From contig MNCI01025442.1 in assembly GCA_015680685.1 (NCBI GenBank), positions 368,958 through 432,957 of the forward strand: 64,000 nt of DNA, in the 5' to 3' direction. Positions 23,014 through 34,034 of this stretch are shown here, one piece after another (positions within the stretch are counted from its first letter, which is position 1; each line of letters begins with the position of its first letter). Source of the stretch: Gnetum montanum (Eukaryota; Streptophyta; Gnetopsida; Gnetales; Gnetaceae). A model generated the notes under the pieces. That model worked only from the letters and a program-made list of their open reading frames with translations. It was not told where the DNA came from and made no database searches. The position numbers and the translations under genes are program-made.

Positions 23014-23972
23014 GTAAGTTACTACGCTATGTTTGTTACATTGTTTGATTTATTTAGTGGGGCTATGACCATGGTTACCACACCTTAGTGGCCATGGTTG
23101 TTACGTTTGCTACACTATAAGTGTTGTTGTCATGGCCTCGACCGCTGCTATTATGACCACTATGCTATGGTTGTTGCTACTACCTTTGTGGTGATTGTTG
23201 TGGCCATGGTTGTTACGCTACTAGCATGGCCACCACTGTGGTGGGTGGGGCATTGTATCATTTTGAGAGTTTAGAAGGTTCTAGGCGGTGTAGCACACAT
23301 TCTGGGTAGCATAGCACCCATGGAGGGAGTTTTGGTTTGCAAGGTTTCCAGGTAGCATAGCACATGTTCTGGGTGGCGTAGCACATGTAATGGGGGTTTT
23401 GGTTTATATTTTATTTTGTTACATTCCATGTAGTGGAATAGGGTTGGGGCTATCGAAATGTTGTGTGTTCCTTCTTGGGCCATGTTACTTTTGTCAACGT
23501 GATTGATAGTCTATGTTGTGTTTTTGATTTTTGTTATGCTACGCTATCACACTACTATACTACTATACTTGCTATGCTGCTATACTTACTACGTTGTCAT
23601 ACCTGCTACACTGTTATACCTATTATGTTGCTACTCTACCGTACCTGTTATGTTGCTATGCCTGTCATGCTAAGCAAGGTGTACCCGTTGCATTGCTACA
23701 TTGCACGTGACGTGGCTGCTATGCTGTGTAGGATGTACCCAATACACTATGTCATGTGCTATGCTGCTATGCTACACATAACATGGCTGCTATGCTATAT
23801 GGGACAAGTCACAAAAATGGAACTAATACTTGACAAAAATTTTGGTTTGCTTCATTGGTCCAAAGGCATAATATTTCGTACTTATGAAAAATTTGAATAC
23901 CAAGAGCTACTACGCTATACAATAACCATCACTTGAACACCATGAACTAACACTTTGTGCTACACCATGTAG
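23014..23972 (+). other. Intron 1 of antisense gene, repeat-filled
   Basis: Donor CCA|GTAAGT at 23,014; acceptor CATGTAG at 23,972; 959 bp. Exon 1 ends with two bases of a codon and exon 2 supplies the third, giving CAG and continuing the FCP1-like frame. The intron holds GTGGCCATGGTTGTTACG twice (23,090 and 23,202) and a 17-bp minisatellite near 23,565-23,680. Confidence 0.55.
23565..23680. repeat. 17-bp degenerate minisatellite
   Basis: Successive units read TTGCTATGCTGCTATAC, TTACTACGTTGTCATAC, CTGCTACACTGTTATAC, a longer CTATTATG unit, then CTGTTATGTTGCTATGC. The overlapping 157-codon ORF is a by-product of this repeat. Confidence 0.6.
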
Positions 23973-24422
23973 GGTCATGTTAAAACCCATCTTAATCATG
24001 ATTGAGCTGGTAGGGGTTCTATGCTGCTTAAGTGCCCTTGTGGCCAACATCCCCCCTCCCCATGGGCGAGTAACGGACCAAGTGGTCTGGTTTCGGGAAG
24101 GCGTATGGGAATTCCTAGAGTTCCTCCTTCACCACTTCAGTGTGATGGTATGGTCACACTTGTCAGCTGAGACCGCCGGTGTTTTGCTTGAGAAACTATT
24201 TCCTGGAGCAAACCGAGGCATCTTAAAGTTTATGGCCAATGGATCTATTGAAGGAGAAGGGGCTGAGAGCTCAAATCAACGCTCAAAAGGTTTGAGATGC
24301 TTGTCTTGGATTTTGGATATGCCTAAATTTAAGTGTTACCATAAGTACAATACCTTGTTTGTCACTCGTCACATGGGCACTTTCTTCCAGAATCCACCTG
24401 GGACCATCTACTGTGCCAGCAA

Positions 24423-24505
24423 GTGAGTCCTATGAAAATACTTAGGCATGTTACATTGTTTGTCTTGCATAGTTGAAATGCGTATTGCATTCTATTTATT
24501 GCCAG
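24423..24505 (+). other. Intron 2 of antisense gene
   Basis: Donor GCAA|GTGAGT at 24,423; acceptor TTGCCAG at 24,505; 83 bp. Splicing joins AA to G (Lys) and carries the FCP1-like similarity straight across the junction. Confidence 0.6.
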
Positions 24506-24780
24506 GTTTGTAATTGACAAAGATGGTCTCCACGATCAAGAGGGGGCATTGGCATTGGCCTAAATAGCCTTACAAGTGTTCTCTTCTATCGGGAACGTGC
24601 ACGCTAGTGTTATAGAATAGCTTGGGGCCGATTTCAGAACATATCCAAGCAAGTACACTAAGTTCTATTGGAAGTGTGAAGAACTTGGGTGGTTGGACTA
24701 TGAATGAGCATCCCATTGTGTGCCCACCATGGAAAAAGTTCTAGTGAATGTACCACTATTCCCCACACCATTTTTACTGG

Positions 24781-24889
24781 GTGAGTTAGGTTACACGTGT
24801 ATTTTCGTATGCTCTCGATTGATCGATTTTGTCAATTTTGTTTTTTTTTGGTGTTTTTAGTTTAGTTTTTATCTTTTTGATTGCTGCAG
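24781..24889 (+). other. Intron 3 of antisense gene
   Basis: Donor CTGG|GTGAGT at 24,781; acceptor GATTGCTGCAG at 24,889; 109 bp with a T-rich interior. The frame is kept (G plus TG gives Val). Confidence 0.6.
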
Positions 24890-25525
24890 TGATGACCAAG
24901 TCTACAGAGGTTATGGTAATCATGCCAGGATGTGATGAAACTAACCTCTTCTTTAAATATGGTGAAGTGAATGAGACACAAAGCTGGTTATGCAATGGGG
25001 CCCCAACCACCCTTGTTTAGAATTTCTAGGAGGCTGAGCTTATGGACCTATTCTTAGTAGTAAATCCAAGCATTCCAGCTGTAGAGATGCTTGCCCTTGT
25101 TGATTCTTTTACAGAAGGGACTGAACAATTTGGCACATGGGTGCATAATGTGCATGTGGTGTTTGAGATCACCGAAAACCTTTTCGTAGACCTCTTCGGT
25201 GTTCCTTTCGATGGCTTACATATAGGGGAGAAGACTGGCAAAGATGTAAATCATCGAGGGGAAATAGAAGAATGGTTGGGAACCAACAAAGATCACAAGG
25301 GGATTTACATGCAAAAGGTCAAGCTAGATCACAAGGGGGGCATGCCTTATTATTGAAAAGGTAAAATCAAAGTTTTAGTGCAAGAAATTGTCTTGTAGAG
25401 GAGCCTCCATGTACTAGTTAAGAAAGAGGCAAAAGATTGCAAATCAAGGTTCATCAAGTGCAACTTACATTTGCTGGTGAGTATGCTTTAATTGTCTCAT
25501 TAGCTAAAGCTATCCCTCCCCCCCC

Positions 25526-25752
25526 NNNNNNNNNNNNNNNNNNNNNNNNNNNNNNNNNNNNNNNNNNNNNNNNNNNNNNNNNNNNNNNNNNNNNNNNNNN
25601 NNNNNNNNNNNNNNNNNNNNNNNNNNNNNNNNNNNNNNNNNNNNNNNNNNNNNNNNNNNNNNNNNNNNNNNNNNNNNNNNNNNNNNNNNNNNNNNNNNNN
25701 NNNNNNNNNNNNNNNNNNNNNNNNNNNNNNNNNNNNNNNNNNNNNNNNNNNN
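25526..25752. other. Assembly gap
   Basis: 227 undetermined bases follow a run of C. The gap falls in predicted intron 4 of the antisense gene and hides the start of exon 5. Confidence 0.99.
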
Positions 25753-27130
25753 CTTTTTTATGTATCAGAAACTACTACTAAGGCTCTTGATTCTTCCTCT
25801 TCATTTTGCCTCCAACCATGGACCGAGACCCCATATAAGTTTACCTTTATGAAGGGGGTAGTTGATGACATGATTGATCACTTAAGGTAAATTGATCTAG
25901 AGATAGGTGTGATTGAACTACAACATTTGCACTCTATGTTGTTATATTTTTGCCATCATTTCATGACTAACGATTCCTCATGTTGGGTATAATAGCTTCT
26001 CGATTGAAGTGGGACCCAAGACAAGCGGTCAAAGTTGACACTGTGCCTGAAATCACTCTAGAGGTAACCGACATGCCTTGTGATGTATACGAGGAGGCAA
26101 GTAAATGCATGCTATACTTGGCATGATCCTTGTGGGAGTGTAGGTGCGTTAACGAAGACCTCTAGAAGTAGGTCTAGAAGCTCGAAAAGGAGAAAGCTAG
26201 CCAAGTGGTTGAATTGGAAGATCTATGGCCAAGGAATGAGTTCTTGATGGCCTGCGACACTTCCAATGATAGTTGGCATATGACTATGATTGATTATGCA
26301 AGATATTGGTCAATTGTATAGGGTAAAAATGAGGCTACCCATGAGATAATTGAACAATGCTTGCAAATGGATCTACTAGCCTAGGAAAACCAAGACTGGA
26401 AAGATTATAGCACCAAGGTGTATGAATGGGGGTAAGCACAAAAAAATCATAAACACATGTACAAGGTGAAACATGCTGCCTACCGTTAGCAATATTGAGA
26501 CACTTCTATTGAATAGCATACTCATAAGCTATTTCTTGATGTAATCGGTGCTACAAAGGCCTACGAAAAATTTATGAAACATGTGGTGGTGAGTGAATCT
26601 CCTGAGAGAGAGATGACCTTACCTTCCATGGAGATCACTATTGCCACATTTTCTCTTAGACCACCCACTTGGATGGCTATGGAGAAGGGGAAGATTGTAG
26701 CGAGCGTTGACTTGGGGGAAGAAGATTGGGCGAACTTAAGCAAGGATGAAATACTTCGATGCTTAGTAGCTGGCACGGACAAAATACCTCTAGAGATGGA
26801 TGTAGGCCCATCTTAGGTTAGCCAAGATTTACTATATTGTAGTTTATTTTATGATATGTGATCGTAATTTGACTCATAATTTTATTCTTGCTTTATACAA
26901 GACCCGAATGAAGATGTAGGACTTAGTGGGGCAAGGGATAAAGATACCGGTGGAGACTCATAGCCCATTGGAAAAATTTTCTTTTTCTTTAAATGTTTTT
27001 TTTTTCTAAAATGAAATTCTTGTTGTTATGTATTCTAAGTATGGAATTATATTTAATGAAAATTAAAACACTTGTTTTATTTCTTTTGGTTAATGTGTTT
27101 GTCAGTGTATTGGGGCCCCTTGTGGGCCAT

Positions 27131-27372
27131 CGCTAGTTTTAGGCCATTTCGGGCCATCGCTAGTTTTAGGCCATTTTGGGCCATATGTGAAGTAATCTTC
27201 AAAAGTGATGTTGCTAGTTTTAGGCCTTAGCAAGTCATGGTGGTAGATTCCATTTTGGGCTGTTGCTAGTTTAAGGCCATTTTGGGCTGTACATAATGTA
27301 ATTTTTGAGAGTGGGGTTGCCAGTTTTAGGCCTTGGCAGGCTGTAGCAATAGTTTAAGGCCATTCCGCACTG
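27131..27372. repeat. Hairpin repeat array 3 (T1)
   Basis: Six or seven units have the array 1 design but with arms changed to GGCC/GGCC or GGCC/GGCT and loops such as ATTTCG, ATTTTG and TTGGCA. The array lies between the antisense gene and protease, so the gene has an array on each side. Confidence 0.75.
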
Positions 27373-27504
27373 TAATTGCTTTCACTAATGCCAGCAGCAG
27401 AGACAATGCAAACAACAAACTTAATGCAAAATGGAAATCATGCAAACAAAAGTATAAAATTTATTAAAGTAAAGTGGAGGTAAAATTTAATCATGCAATT
27501 GTTT

Positions 27505-28220
27505 CATAATTCAACGTGGGTTAGGCAAGGCATAGGCTTGGGAAGTCTTGCAGCGGCTTTCCTCTATGCTATCATCTACCATTTGGAAGGGTAATTTGGC
27601 CCACATAGTTTCTTCATTTAAGTCAGTGATTTTGGATGGCTCATTTGTCAAACATGGAATTTTAGCATGAATGGGTGATTCATTTTCAGAGATCTCTATC
27701 TTTGATCCTTGTCCCACATCTACATTGTTTATGGCTCGAGGAGCTACTTCATCACCAAAGATCACCACCTCTCCACCCACATAGGGTAAGTGGACCTCTT
27801 GGTGTATGGGTGAGGAGACAGCTCTTAGTTGGGCTAACCATGAACTTACCAAGATTAGGTTAAACCTGGGCATCTCTTCTACCACAATAAATACTGCGCT
27901 AGTGGGAAACTAGTCCCCTACTACGAAGTTGATGGTAACAGTCCCCTTGACCATGACACGTGCACCATTGAATGAATTTAAACATGAGGTTTTTGTGGGC
28001 TTAATTTGATCTAGCAGGCCTAACTTGTCCACTATGGGGAATGTTATCACATTGATGGCAGCCCTGTCATCAATGTGTACTCTACAAATCTTATACTGAC
28101 CTACCCCAATTATGATAAACATGGAGGCGGTAGTCACTTGACCCTTTTCAGGGTCATCTTTGATGGCTTTGTTATGAAATGTTAACTAGGTTGGCCATGG
28201 TTCTTCAGACACAGAGGGAA
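27505..28220 (-). pseudogene. Protease region of T1
   Basis: Aspartic protease remnant of the T1 polyprotein. CRVHIDDRAAINVI (about 28,060-28,100) sits where Tat proteases carry an Asp-Gly/Ser-Gly-Ser-Ala active site; here the second residue is Asp and Gly is replaced by Arg. NLILVSSWLAQLRAVSSPIH near 27,810-27,870 matches the family's characteristic LILGRPWLH...STLHQK region. A stop at 27,910 splits it. It follows gag in the same strand and is separated from RT by ~5.2 kb of antisense gene and hairpin arrays, which is abnormal for gypsy elements. Confidence 0.75.
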
Positions 28221-31195
28221 GCTTAATGTTGTGTTCTTTTGTTTCAAGGCTTGTTTAACCTATGAAAGTGCATTTAGGAAGTCTTTCCCATTGTCTGATT
28301 GTTTGTTAACTTTTACTTCTTCTATATGCCCTACAAGATGAATCTCCCAAGGGGGAGTGGCTTTGGGTTGGATAGGAAGATTTTTTAAATCAAAGGATGA
28401 CGGTTGCATGTGTGTGTTACCACCAATGGATGATCATGAAGAGGTCATCGGAACTGCAGATAAGGGGATGGGCTTAGGGGGGCCCAACGCAGTGCGTTCT
28501 CTACCCAACTTATTTGCTAGATGTTCTTCGTGTTTCCTTAGATGAGGAGGTTAAGACATAGTGCTTGTCACTTGACTTTGGGTAATAGGTGAACTTGCAT
28601 GCTTTGGCACCTTGATAATAAATGGTACCTACGTTGTTGTAGTGGGACATGATGCAGTTTTAAGTAAAAAAAGGTGTAGTAGATGTCTATGGAGAGGCCC
28701 TAACGATAAAGGGGGTTTATGATCTAGTTGTTGTTGAAGCTTTAGCATTGCAGGGGGTACATGAACCATGAATAGTTCATGTTGTAATTCTGCATTATCA
28801 TCAATGTCAATGGCATTGATTGTATAACCTACATTGTTAGCATTCAAAGGATCTTTATAAACATTCATCGATTGGTTTTCAGGTCAGACAGGACTGCTCT
28901 CATCTAGGACCAACTTACCCTTATTGATCATTCACTGGATATCATCTTTCAATGCTAGGAAATAATCTATATCATGCCTAAACCATTGATGATAATCACA
29001 AAAATGCTCTAGCCTGAAGTTCCTGGGTACTGGTGGTTTGTTAGGCATAGCCAAGGAGGGGTCTTGGAGGACTTCACAGTTCCTTTGGTGACACTTTAGG
29101 GCCTTCTCTAACATTTGTTTATGTTGGATACGCCCAAATCCTAGTAATTGACTGAGAAGCTCTGAAGGCTTAATTAGTAATGGGGTATATTTTGAGTGAT
29201 CCTTGCGCTTAAAATTTGGCCTTGACAGAGTTTGCACTGTGGGTGTTAATGCCAAGGGCTAACTAGTGCTAGTGGAGCTGGGTGTTGTGTTAGTGGAGGC
29301 TTTAGGTATTGTGGTAGTCTTTTTACTATTGTTGGACTTGGTCTCATTAGCCACAGTGGCCATCGTGGTTACTGTGGCCTTCCCTTTCTCCTTGTCTTTC
29401 TTTGTATGTGTGTTTTTATAGGCTACATAGGCTGGATCTCTACTAGCCTCCACCACATACTGAATGCTTTTAGTTTGAGCGAACACTTGGCTAAGGGAAC
29501 ACAGAGACAAATAATATAGTTTGGACTTGATAAAATCATTTATTGCTCTGAAAATAGCCAAAAAATGGGCCTTGGCAATTGGTTCACGTATTTTATTTAG
29601 GATAGCACTCCAACGTTCTATGAATTTTTGTATAGATTCTAATGGTTCCTATTTAACATTCATGAGCTAATGTAAAGTGAATTTTGGTTTCAAGTTATAC
29701 CTAAAATGAGTAATGAATTGGCTTAGCAATTCTTCTAATGTTGAGATAGAAGCGTGGGGAAGCATGCGGTACCAGTCTAAGGCCTTGCCTATCAGGAGCA
29801 TGGAGAAAACATGAATGATGGTATGGGGCCATGGTTTTAGTAACAAGGATTTAGATCTAAAAGTGACCAGGTGGGCATTCAAATCACTTTTCCCATTGTA
29901 TTTTGTAAACTAGGGAAGTTGTACCCTAGGGGGAAATGTAAGCACGAGAACAATTGAACTGATCAAGTCATCTTAGTAGAAGTCCATGACTTGAATGATT
30001 TCAGAACCAGTGGCTTTGAGCCGTTTAATTTCTTCAGTGAGGGTCTGGATGAGCTAAAAGGCTTGGTCCAGACCTAGGGGTGTTATAGAGGGTTGTGAAG
30101 CTCCTAGAGTAGCCATCATTGGTGGCACTGTTGGTGCAGCTGCCAGTCCCATTAGGGGTGATATTGGAACAACTCCTACTAGTGGTGTTGTTTGAGTAGC
30201 CCACAACCAGTGGGTGGTGCTGTTGGAGCGGCTGGCATTGGTGGCACTATGGGGGTGGTTATTTGTCCAATGGTTGGGGTGTCCCATAGCCCCATGTTCA
30301 GTTGCATTACATGTGAAACTTCATATGTTCGGGGTTGTGTGTATTGTGGCATGTGAGACATTTAAGATGTGGGAAAATAAGTCATTTTTGTCCACCACAT
30401 GGTTGAGGTTGGGCCTGCTACTGATGGTGGAATGGGTGTAGAGGAGGGGACAACAACAGAACTTACATGTAGTTGTGATGTGGGCATGGTGTGCATGTAT
30501 GGCAGTGTGGGCATCACAAATGTTGGGTGAAGCGCTTGGACAGACTAGGAAAGATGATTAATGGGGAATAAGGTTGACGGGCCTGCATGCTGATACGTTG
30601 ACAACATTTGATGACTACCCATCACCAAAGAGGATCTGGGTTGTGACAGTGTTGTTGTAGTAGCAAAAGGGGTGGAAAAATGTGATTGGTATGAATGAAC
30701 AATAGAGGTGGAAGGGATAGTTGTAGCATAGATTAGACCACCACCTTTAGAATGAGAGTCTAACTCCTTTTGGCCATCATGAAAAGGTTCATTATGGTGA
30801 GACGCTATATCCCATTCTCTTGACCTACTTAATTGCACAAGTTGGTTTAAAAGCCATTGACATGTGTTAGTGAGTGGGATAGTGGTATCAGACGTAGGAA
30901 TGAACTCCCTTCCATTCCAATGAATGATCTCAAAGTTATGTTTTTCCTCAAACTCATGACAATCCAATGGTAGATTTTCTTGGATTTTTGAGCATAAAAA
31001 GATATATTGCTCTTCATCTTGAGGTAGACGTTCAGGCGATTGATGTTGTAGTCTAAGAGATTGCTGCAGTACTCGCATTGGGCTGGGTGGTCGCTTGGGA
31101 TCTGCCATGTGTGGAACAAAGTGAGACACCTCCACACTCATGGTAGGAACTAAAGTGGTAACAGGATTCATTTTTTCGATATGAAAATAGTACAT
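28221..31195 (-). pseudogene. gag remnant of T1
   Basis: Structural polyprotein remnant. The N-terminal piece (31,195-30,545, 216 codons open) is Ser/Thr/Pro-rich with a possible start at MYYFHIEKMNP or the second Met. The capsid core is seen at 29,882-29,667 (GKALDWYRMLPHASISTLEE), the usual 'A..WY..L...SI.SW..L' pattern of Retrotrans_gag. A low-complexity Thr/Ser/Lys stretch follows (29,440-29,270). Near 29,000 the motif FCDYHQWFRHDIDYFLALKD is the Tat-type nucleocapsid knuckle with its last Cys changed to Tyr. Stops and frame changes are present throughout. Confidence 0.8.
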
Positions 31196-31309
31196 TTTAC
31201 ATTAAATGGTTAAGGTTTGAATCTACAGAGAAACTAGACTAAAACTAGGGATGTCTAAAAACTTTGAAAAGCTAATTTTCTTCACTATTTCTCTTACTAT
31301 GCTGAGAGA

Positions 31310-31669
31310 AGCCGCTACGCGGATAGGGCCACTATGCTACATAGAATGTAGGCAGCGTAACATAGTAGATAGGCAGCATAACATAGTAGATAGTTTGGGA
31401 ACCACTACACTGACAGGGTCACTATGCTACATAGAATGTAGGCAGCGTAATGTAGTAGATAGGAAGTGTAACATAGTAGATAGTTTAAGAACCGCTACAC
31501 TGACAGGGTCACTACGCTACATAAGACGCAGGCAGCGTAATGCAGTAGACAGGAAGCATAACACAGTAGACAGTTTAAGAACTACTACATTGATAGGATC
31601 ACTACACTACACAGGATATAGGTAGCATAACGTAGTAGACAGGTAGTGTAACATAGTAGATAGTTTAGG
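31310..31669. repeat. Four tandem 90-bp repeats in T1 leader
   Basis: Units start at 31,310, 31,400, 31,490 and 31,580, each exactly 90 bp. Each contains CTACACTGACAGGGTCACTA, a GCTACATAGAATGTAG stem-like segment, and two ~22-bp sub-repeats of GGCAGCGTAACATAGTAGATA type. The array lies between the primer-binding site and gag. Confidence 0.9.
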
Positions 31670-31837
31670 GCTTTCATCCTATAGGATTCCAGAGGAGCTG
31701 TTGTGCTGACCAATCTGCACCACCCAGTGCTTAGACACCATAGGCGTGTTACGTCTATGCTAGCAGGCTACTAGTGATGGGGTATAGACAGTGGATGAGA
31801 TTACCTATGACACATGGAAGAGACACGAAGGTTCAGG

Positions 31838-31854
31838 CCCTCCTTCTAGCGCCA
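31838..31854 (-). other. Primer-binding site of T1
   Basis: The minus strand reads TGGCGCTAGAAGGAGGG just inside the 5' LTR. T2 has TAGCACTAGAAGGGGGG in the same place. I do not assign the primer tRNA. Confidence 0.6.
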
Positions 31855-31868
31855 AAAATTAAGACATC

Positions 31869-34034
31869 TAAAAATGTCAGTGGTTAGAACATGGAGAGGT
31901 TATTGGGTGTATAGCCTAACCCTAGATCCATGTGAGGGTCATGCTAGAGAAATTAGAAATGGGGTGCCCTAAATGGTCTAGTCGATCAGTCAGGGACTTA
32001 TGTGGTGTACAGTAACCATATGCAAATAGTAATTTAAAATGTAACACACTATGGTTGAAATGGAAGAAAACATAGGATGCATGACAATAAAAATGCATCA
32101 AAGTATCTAACTAGGACAATAAGCATGAACAAGTACACATGAATGCAACATATATGCTATAGCAAAAATAGAATGAAAGTTTAGTTGACCCCAAAATTAG
32201 GGGATTTGATCTTTGTTTGGCTGATGAATGTGTATAACTAATATGCATTACTAAATAGGCACAACTGGCAATGGAACGATATGGTCATAGCTCCTAGATT
32301 TCTGCCAATGGGATGCTAATAGGAACCAATGAACAAATTTTTGCTAGGCTGAGAGCTGCTATGCTAGGTTGAGGAGATATCTGGGAAGTGCTACTGCTAG
32401 GATTTGTTGTTTATCAACCTTCTGTTCACCAATCTCTTTGCCAAAGCTTACTACCAGAAGCCAACTACCAAAAGCCAACCCTTTGAATGTTGTTTGCTGG
32501 GGTATTTATAGAGCCAAGAGTAGGAGGAAGGTGTGGTTTGGATGCCACATGTCTTGGGTCCCACATGGCACAAATGTGAATGTGCTACGCTGAATGGAAT
32601 GACGTTGGAAGTGAAACCTGCTAAGCTATGACCATATCATTCAGACTGCATGTACCTAAGGGACTATCACATTTTTACAAAAAATGCTTATGACAAATGT
32701 AAAGTGAAGCTTATGCTTCGGGACTACGTCTTCCCCTCTCTTACGAGTAGTGTCAAGCATAGAGACAATTTCGGGACTCGACAAGGGATGCAACAAGCAA
32801 GGAAAACTGCTGATCTCAACTGTCAAGGAGATGCTGGGGTAGAAATGACCATCGACGATAAGTCCTGAAGCTTTTGGAAATGTCTTGTGGCTTCTTCTCA
32901 AGTGTTACGCTACTTATGCTATTCAGCATAGTGAAGTAGCATGAATACCTGCTCACTACGGTGTGCTATGCTGCACAACGTATCACAACATAGCAGCCAC
33001 CTTTAAGACAAATCTTGCTCAAAAATCAAAATACTCCTTTGAGGCCTGGAAAGGCAAGCTACTTCAGCAACCAGCCATTACACTTTTCATGTTATAAGAG
33101 CCTGAGACTTCTTGGTTCCATCTTTGGGGCACTTTTAACTTTTAGGTCCTTGCTACGCTGTGCTACACTCTGCAGTGTAGCATAGCGTAGCAGTCAATCA
33201 GGGATGAATTTGAATCACAACCTACAATGTTTTGTCAGGAAACTTTGATTGGGACTTGAGGGTGAAGTGGGATAGGTAGTCTTGGAGGTTGAAGCATGGC
33301 CAAGTGCAATTCTTTTGCTAGAACAACTTGATGGAGGATCTTCTTGCATTATCACCCTGTTACACTGTGTAGCATAGCACAACGTAACACCTAGTTTTGC
33401 CTAAATTTCGACTTACTTTGCAAGTGTTCTGTCATGGGACCTCGATCATATTCTGAGGTGCTAGTAGAACAAGAATTTTTCATGGTTGAAGCATGGGTGA
33501 TTGTGTTTTCCATGCCAAGATAATTTAAGAAAATATTTTGTCATGCTAGGGCCCTGCTATGCTATGTAGCGCAGCATAGTGTAGCACTCAGGCCGATGTG
33601 ATTTTTGATGAAAATTTCTCTATTTTTCTATGTCATACTGATCACACTTCAGGGATGAAGTGGGGTAGGCATCTTTGAAAACCAAATATCTACCAACTAC
33701 ATCTTTTGTGTCTGGTCTGATACTTGCAATAGTTTTAACACCACATGGCCTACTACACTATGCAGCATAGTAGGTCTCATAGTTAGAAAATTTTTCCGAT
33801 CTATATAGTCCATCCTCAGTGCCACTTTTGTGCAAACTGGCCTCATGACTGGGTGCTATGTTGACTATGCTGAAAAGGGTGTCAGGTAGGCCCAGAAGCA
33901 GCTTCGTAAGCATTAGGACTTCTAGGGTGCCATGTTGTTTGCATGGTCCAACATGACACCGCGCTTGCAGAGATCTTTGCACAAATTTTAGGACTGTGCT
34001 GAATCATGAGAGTCCCAAAATTGATGGTGTTTCA
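31869..34034 (-). repeat. 5' LTR of T1
   Basis: Matches 14,706-16,934 along its whole length. The TATA box is minus CTATAAATACC at 32,501-32,511, leaving about 1.5 kb of U3. Five palindromes lie at 32,951-32,997, 33,151-33,192, 33,359-33,390, 33,554-33,586 and 33,749-33,775. The two LTRs differ at many sites, mainly transitions, so the insertion is not recent. Confidence 0.85.

Larger units (their letters stand above)
22895..26819 (+). pseudogene. Antisense spliced gene: FCP1-like phosphatase remnant plus coiled-coil region
   Basis: A multi-exon gene inside T1 on the opposite strand. Predicted exons are 22,895-23,013, 23,973-24,422, 24,506-24,780, 24,890-25,476, one starting in the assembly gap and ending 25,886, and about 25,996-26,819. 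The first three introns have GT...AG ends and keep reading frame exactly. Exons 2-3 resemble plant FCP1/NIF-type HAD phosphatases: KPILIMIELVGVL where KPLLVLDLNGLL is typical, EGVWEFLEFLLHHFSVMVWS, and YNTLFV...NPPGTIY where NTLL(I/L)DDSP...NPPHTAI is typical. All catalytic Asp positions are replaced, so phosphatase activity is unlikely. Later exons are acidic and Lys/Glu-rich without a recognised domain. In-frame stops are few and mostly TAG at likely CAG codons. Intron 5 is off frame by one. It could be a captured host gene or an antisense additional ORF. Confidence 0.6.
14681..34034 (-). mobile_element. T1: ~19.4 kb Tat-type Ty3/gypsy retrotransposon
   Basis: Two long terminal copies (about 14,706-16,934 and 31,869-34,034) have the same order of blocks and both begin TGAAACACC on the minus strand. 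Between them, on the minus strand, are gag, protease, RT, gypsy RNase H, a second archaeal-type RNase H and integrase. The double RNase H and the gag motif CDYH...FLALKDDIQ point to the Tat lineage. Extra cargo includes an antisense multi-exon gene (22,755-26,819) and a possible second antisense coding remnant (about 16,990-18,110). The inner LTR edge is uncertain by ~25 bp. The element is dead: stops are frequent and integrase Glu is changed. Confidence 0.85.

Noticed and set aside
23463-23936. 157-codon plus-strand ORF rich in Cys, Tyr, Met and Leu
   Set aside because: It is translated minisatellite and GCTATG repeats inside intron 1; no domain, and composition follows the repeat.
31251-31625. 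124-codon plus-strand ORF with internal repeats
   Set aside because: It is the 90-bp tandem repeat (a multiple of three) read through; 90 bp keeps the frame open by itself.
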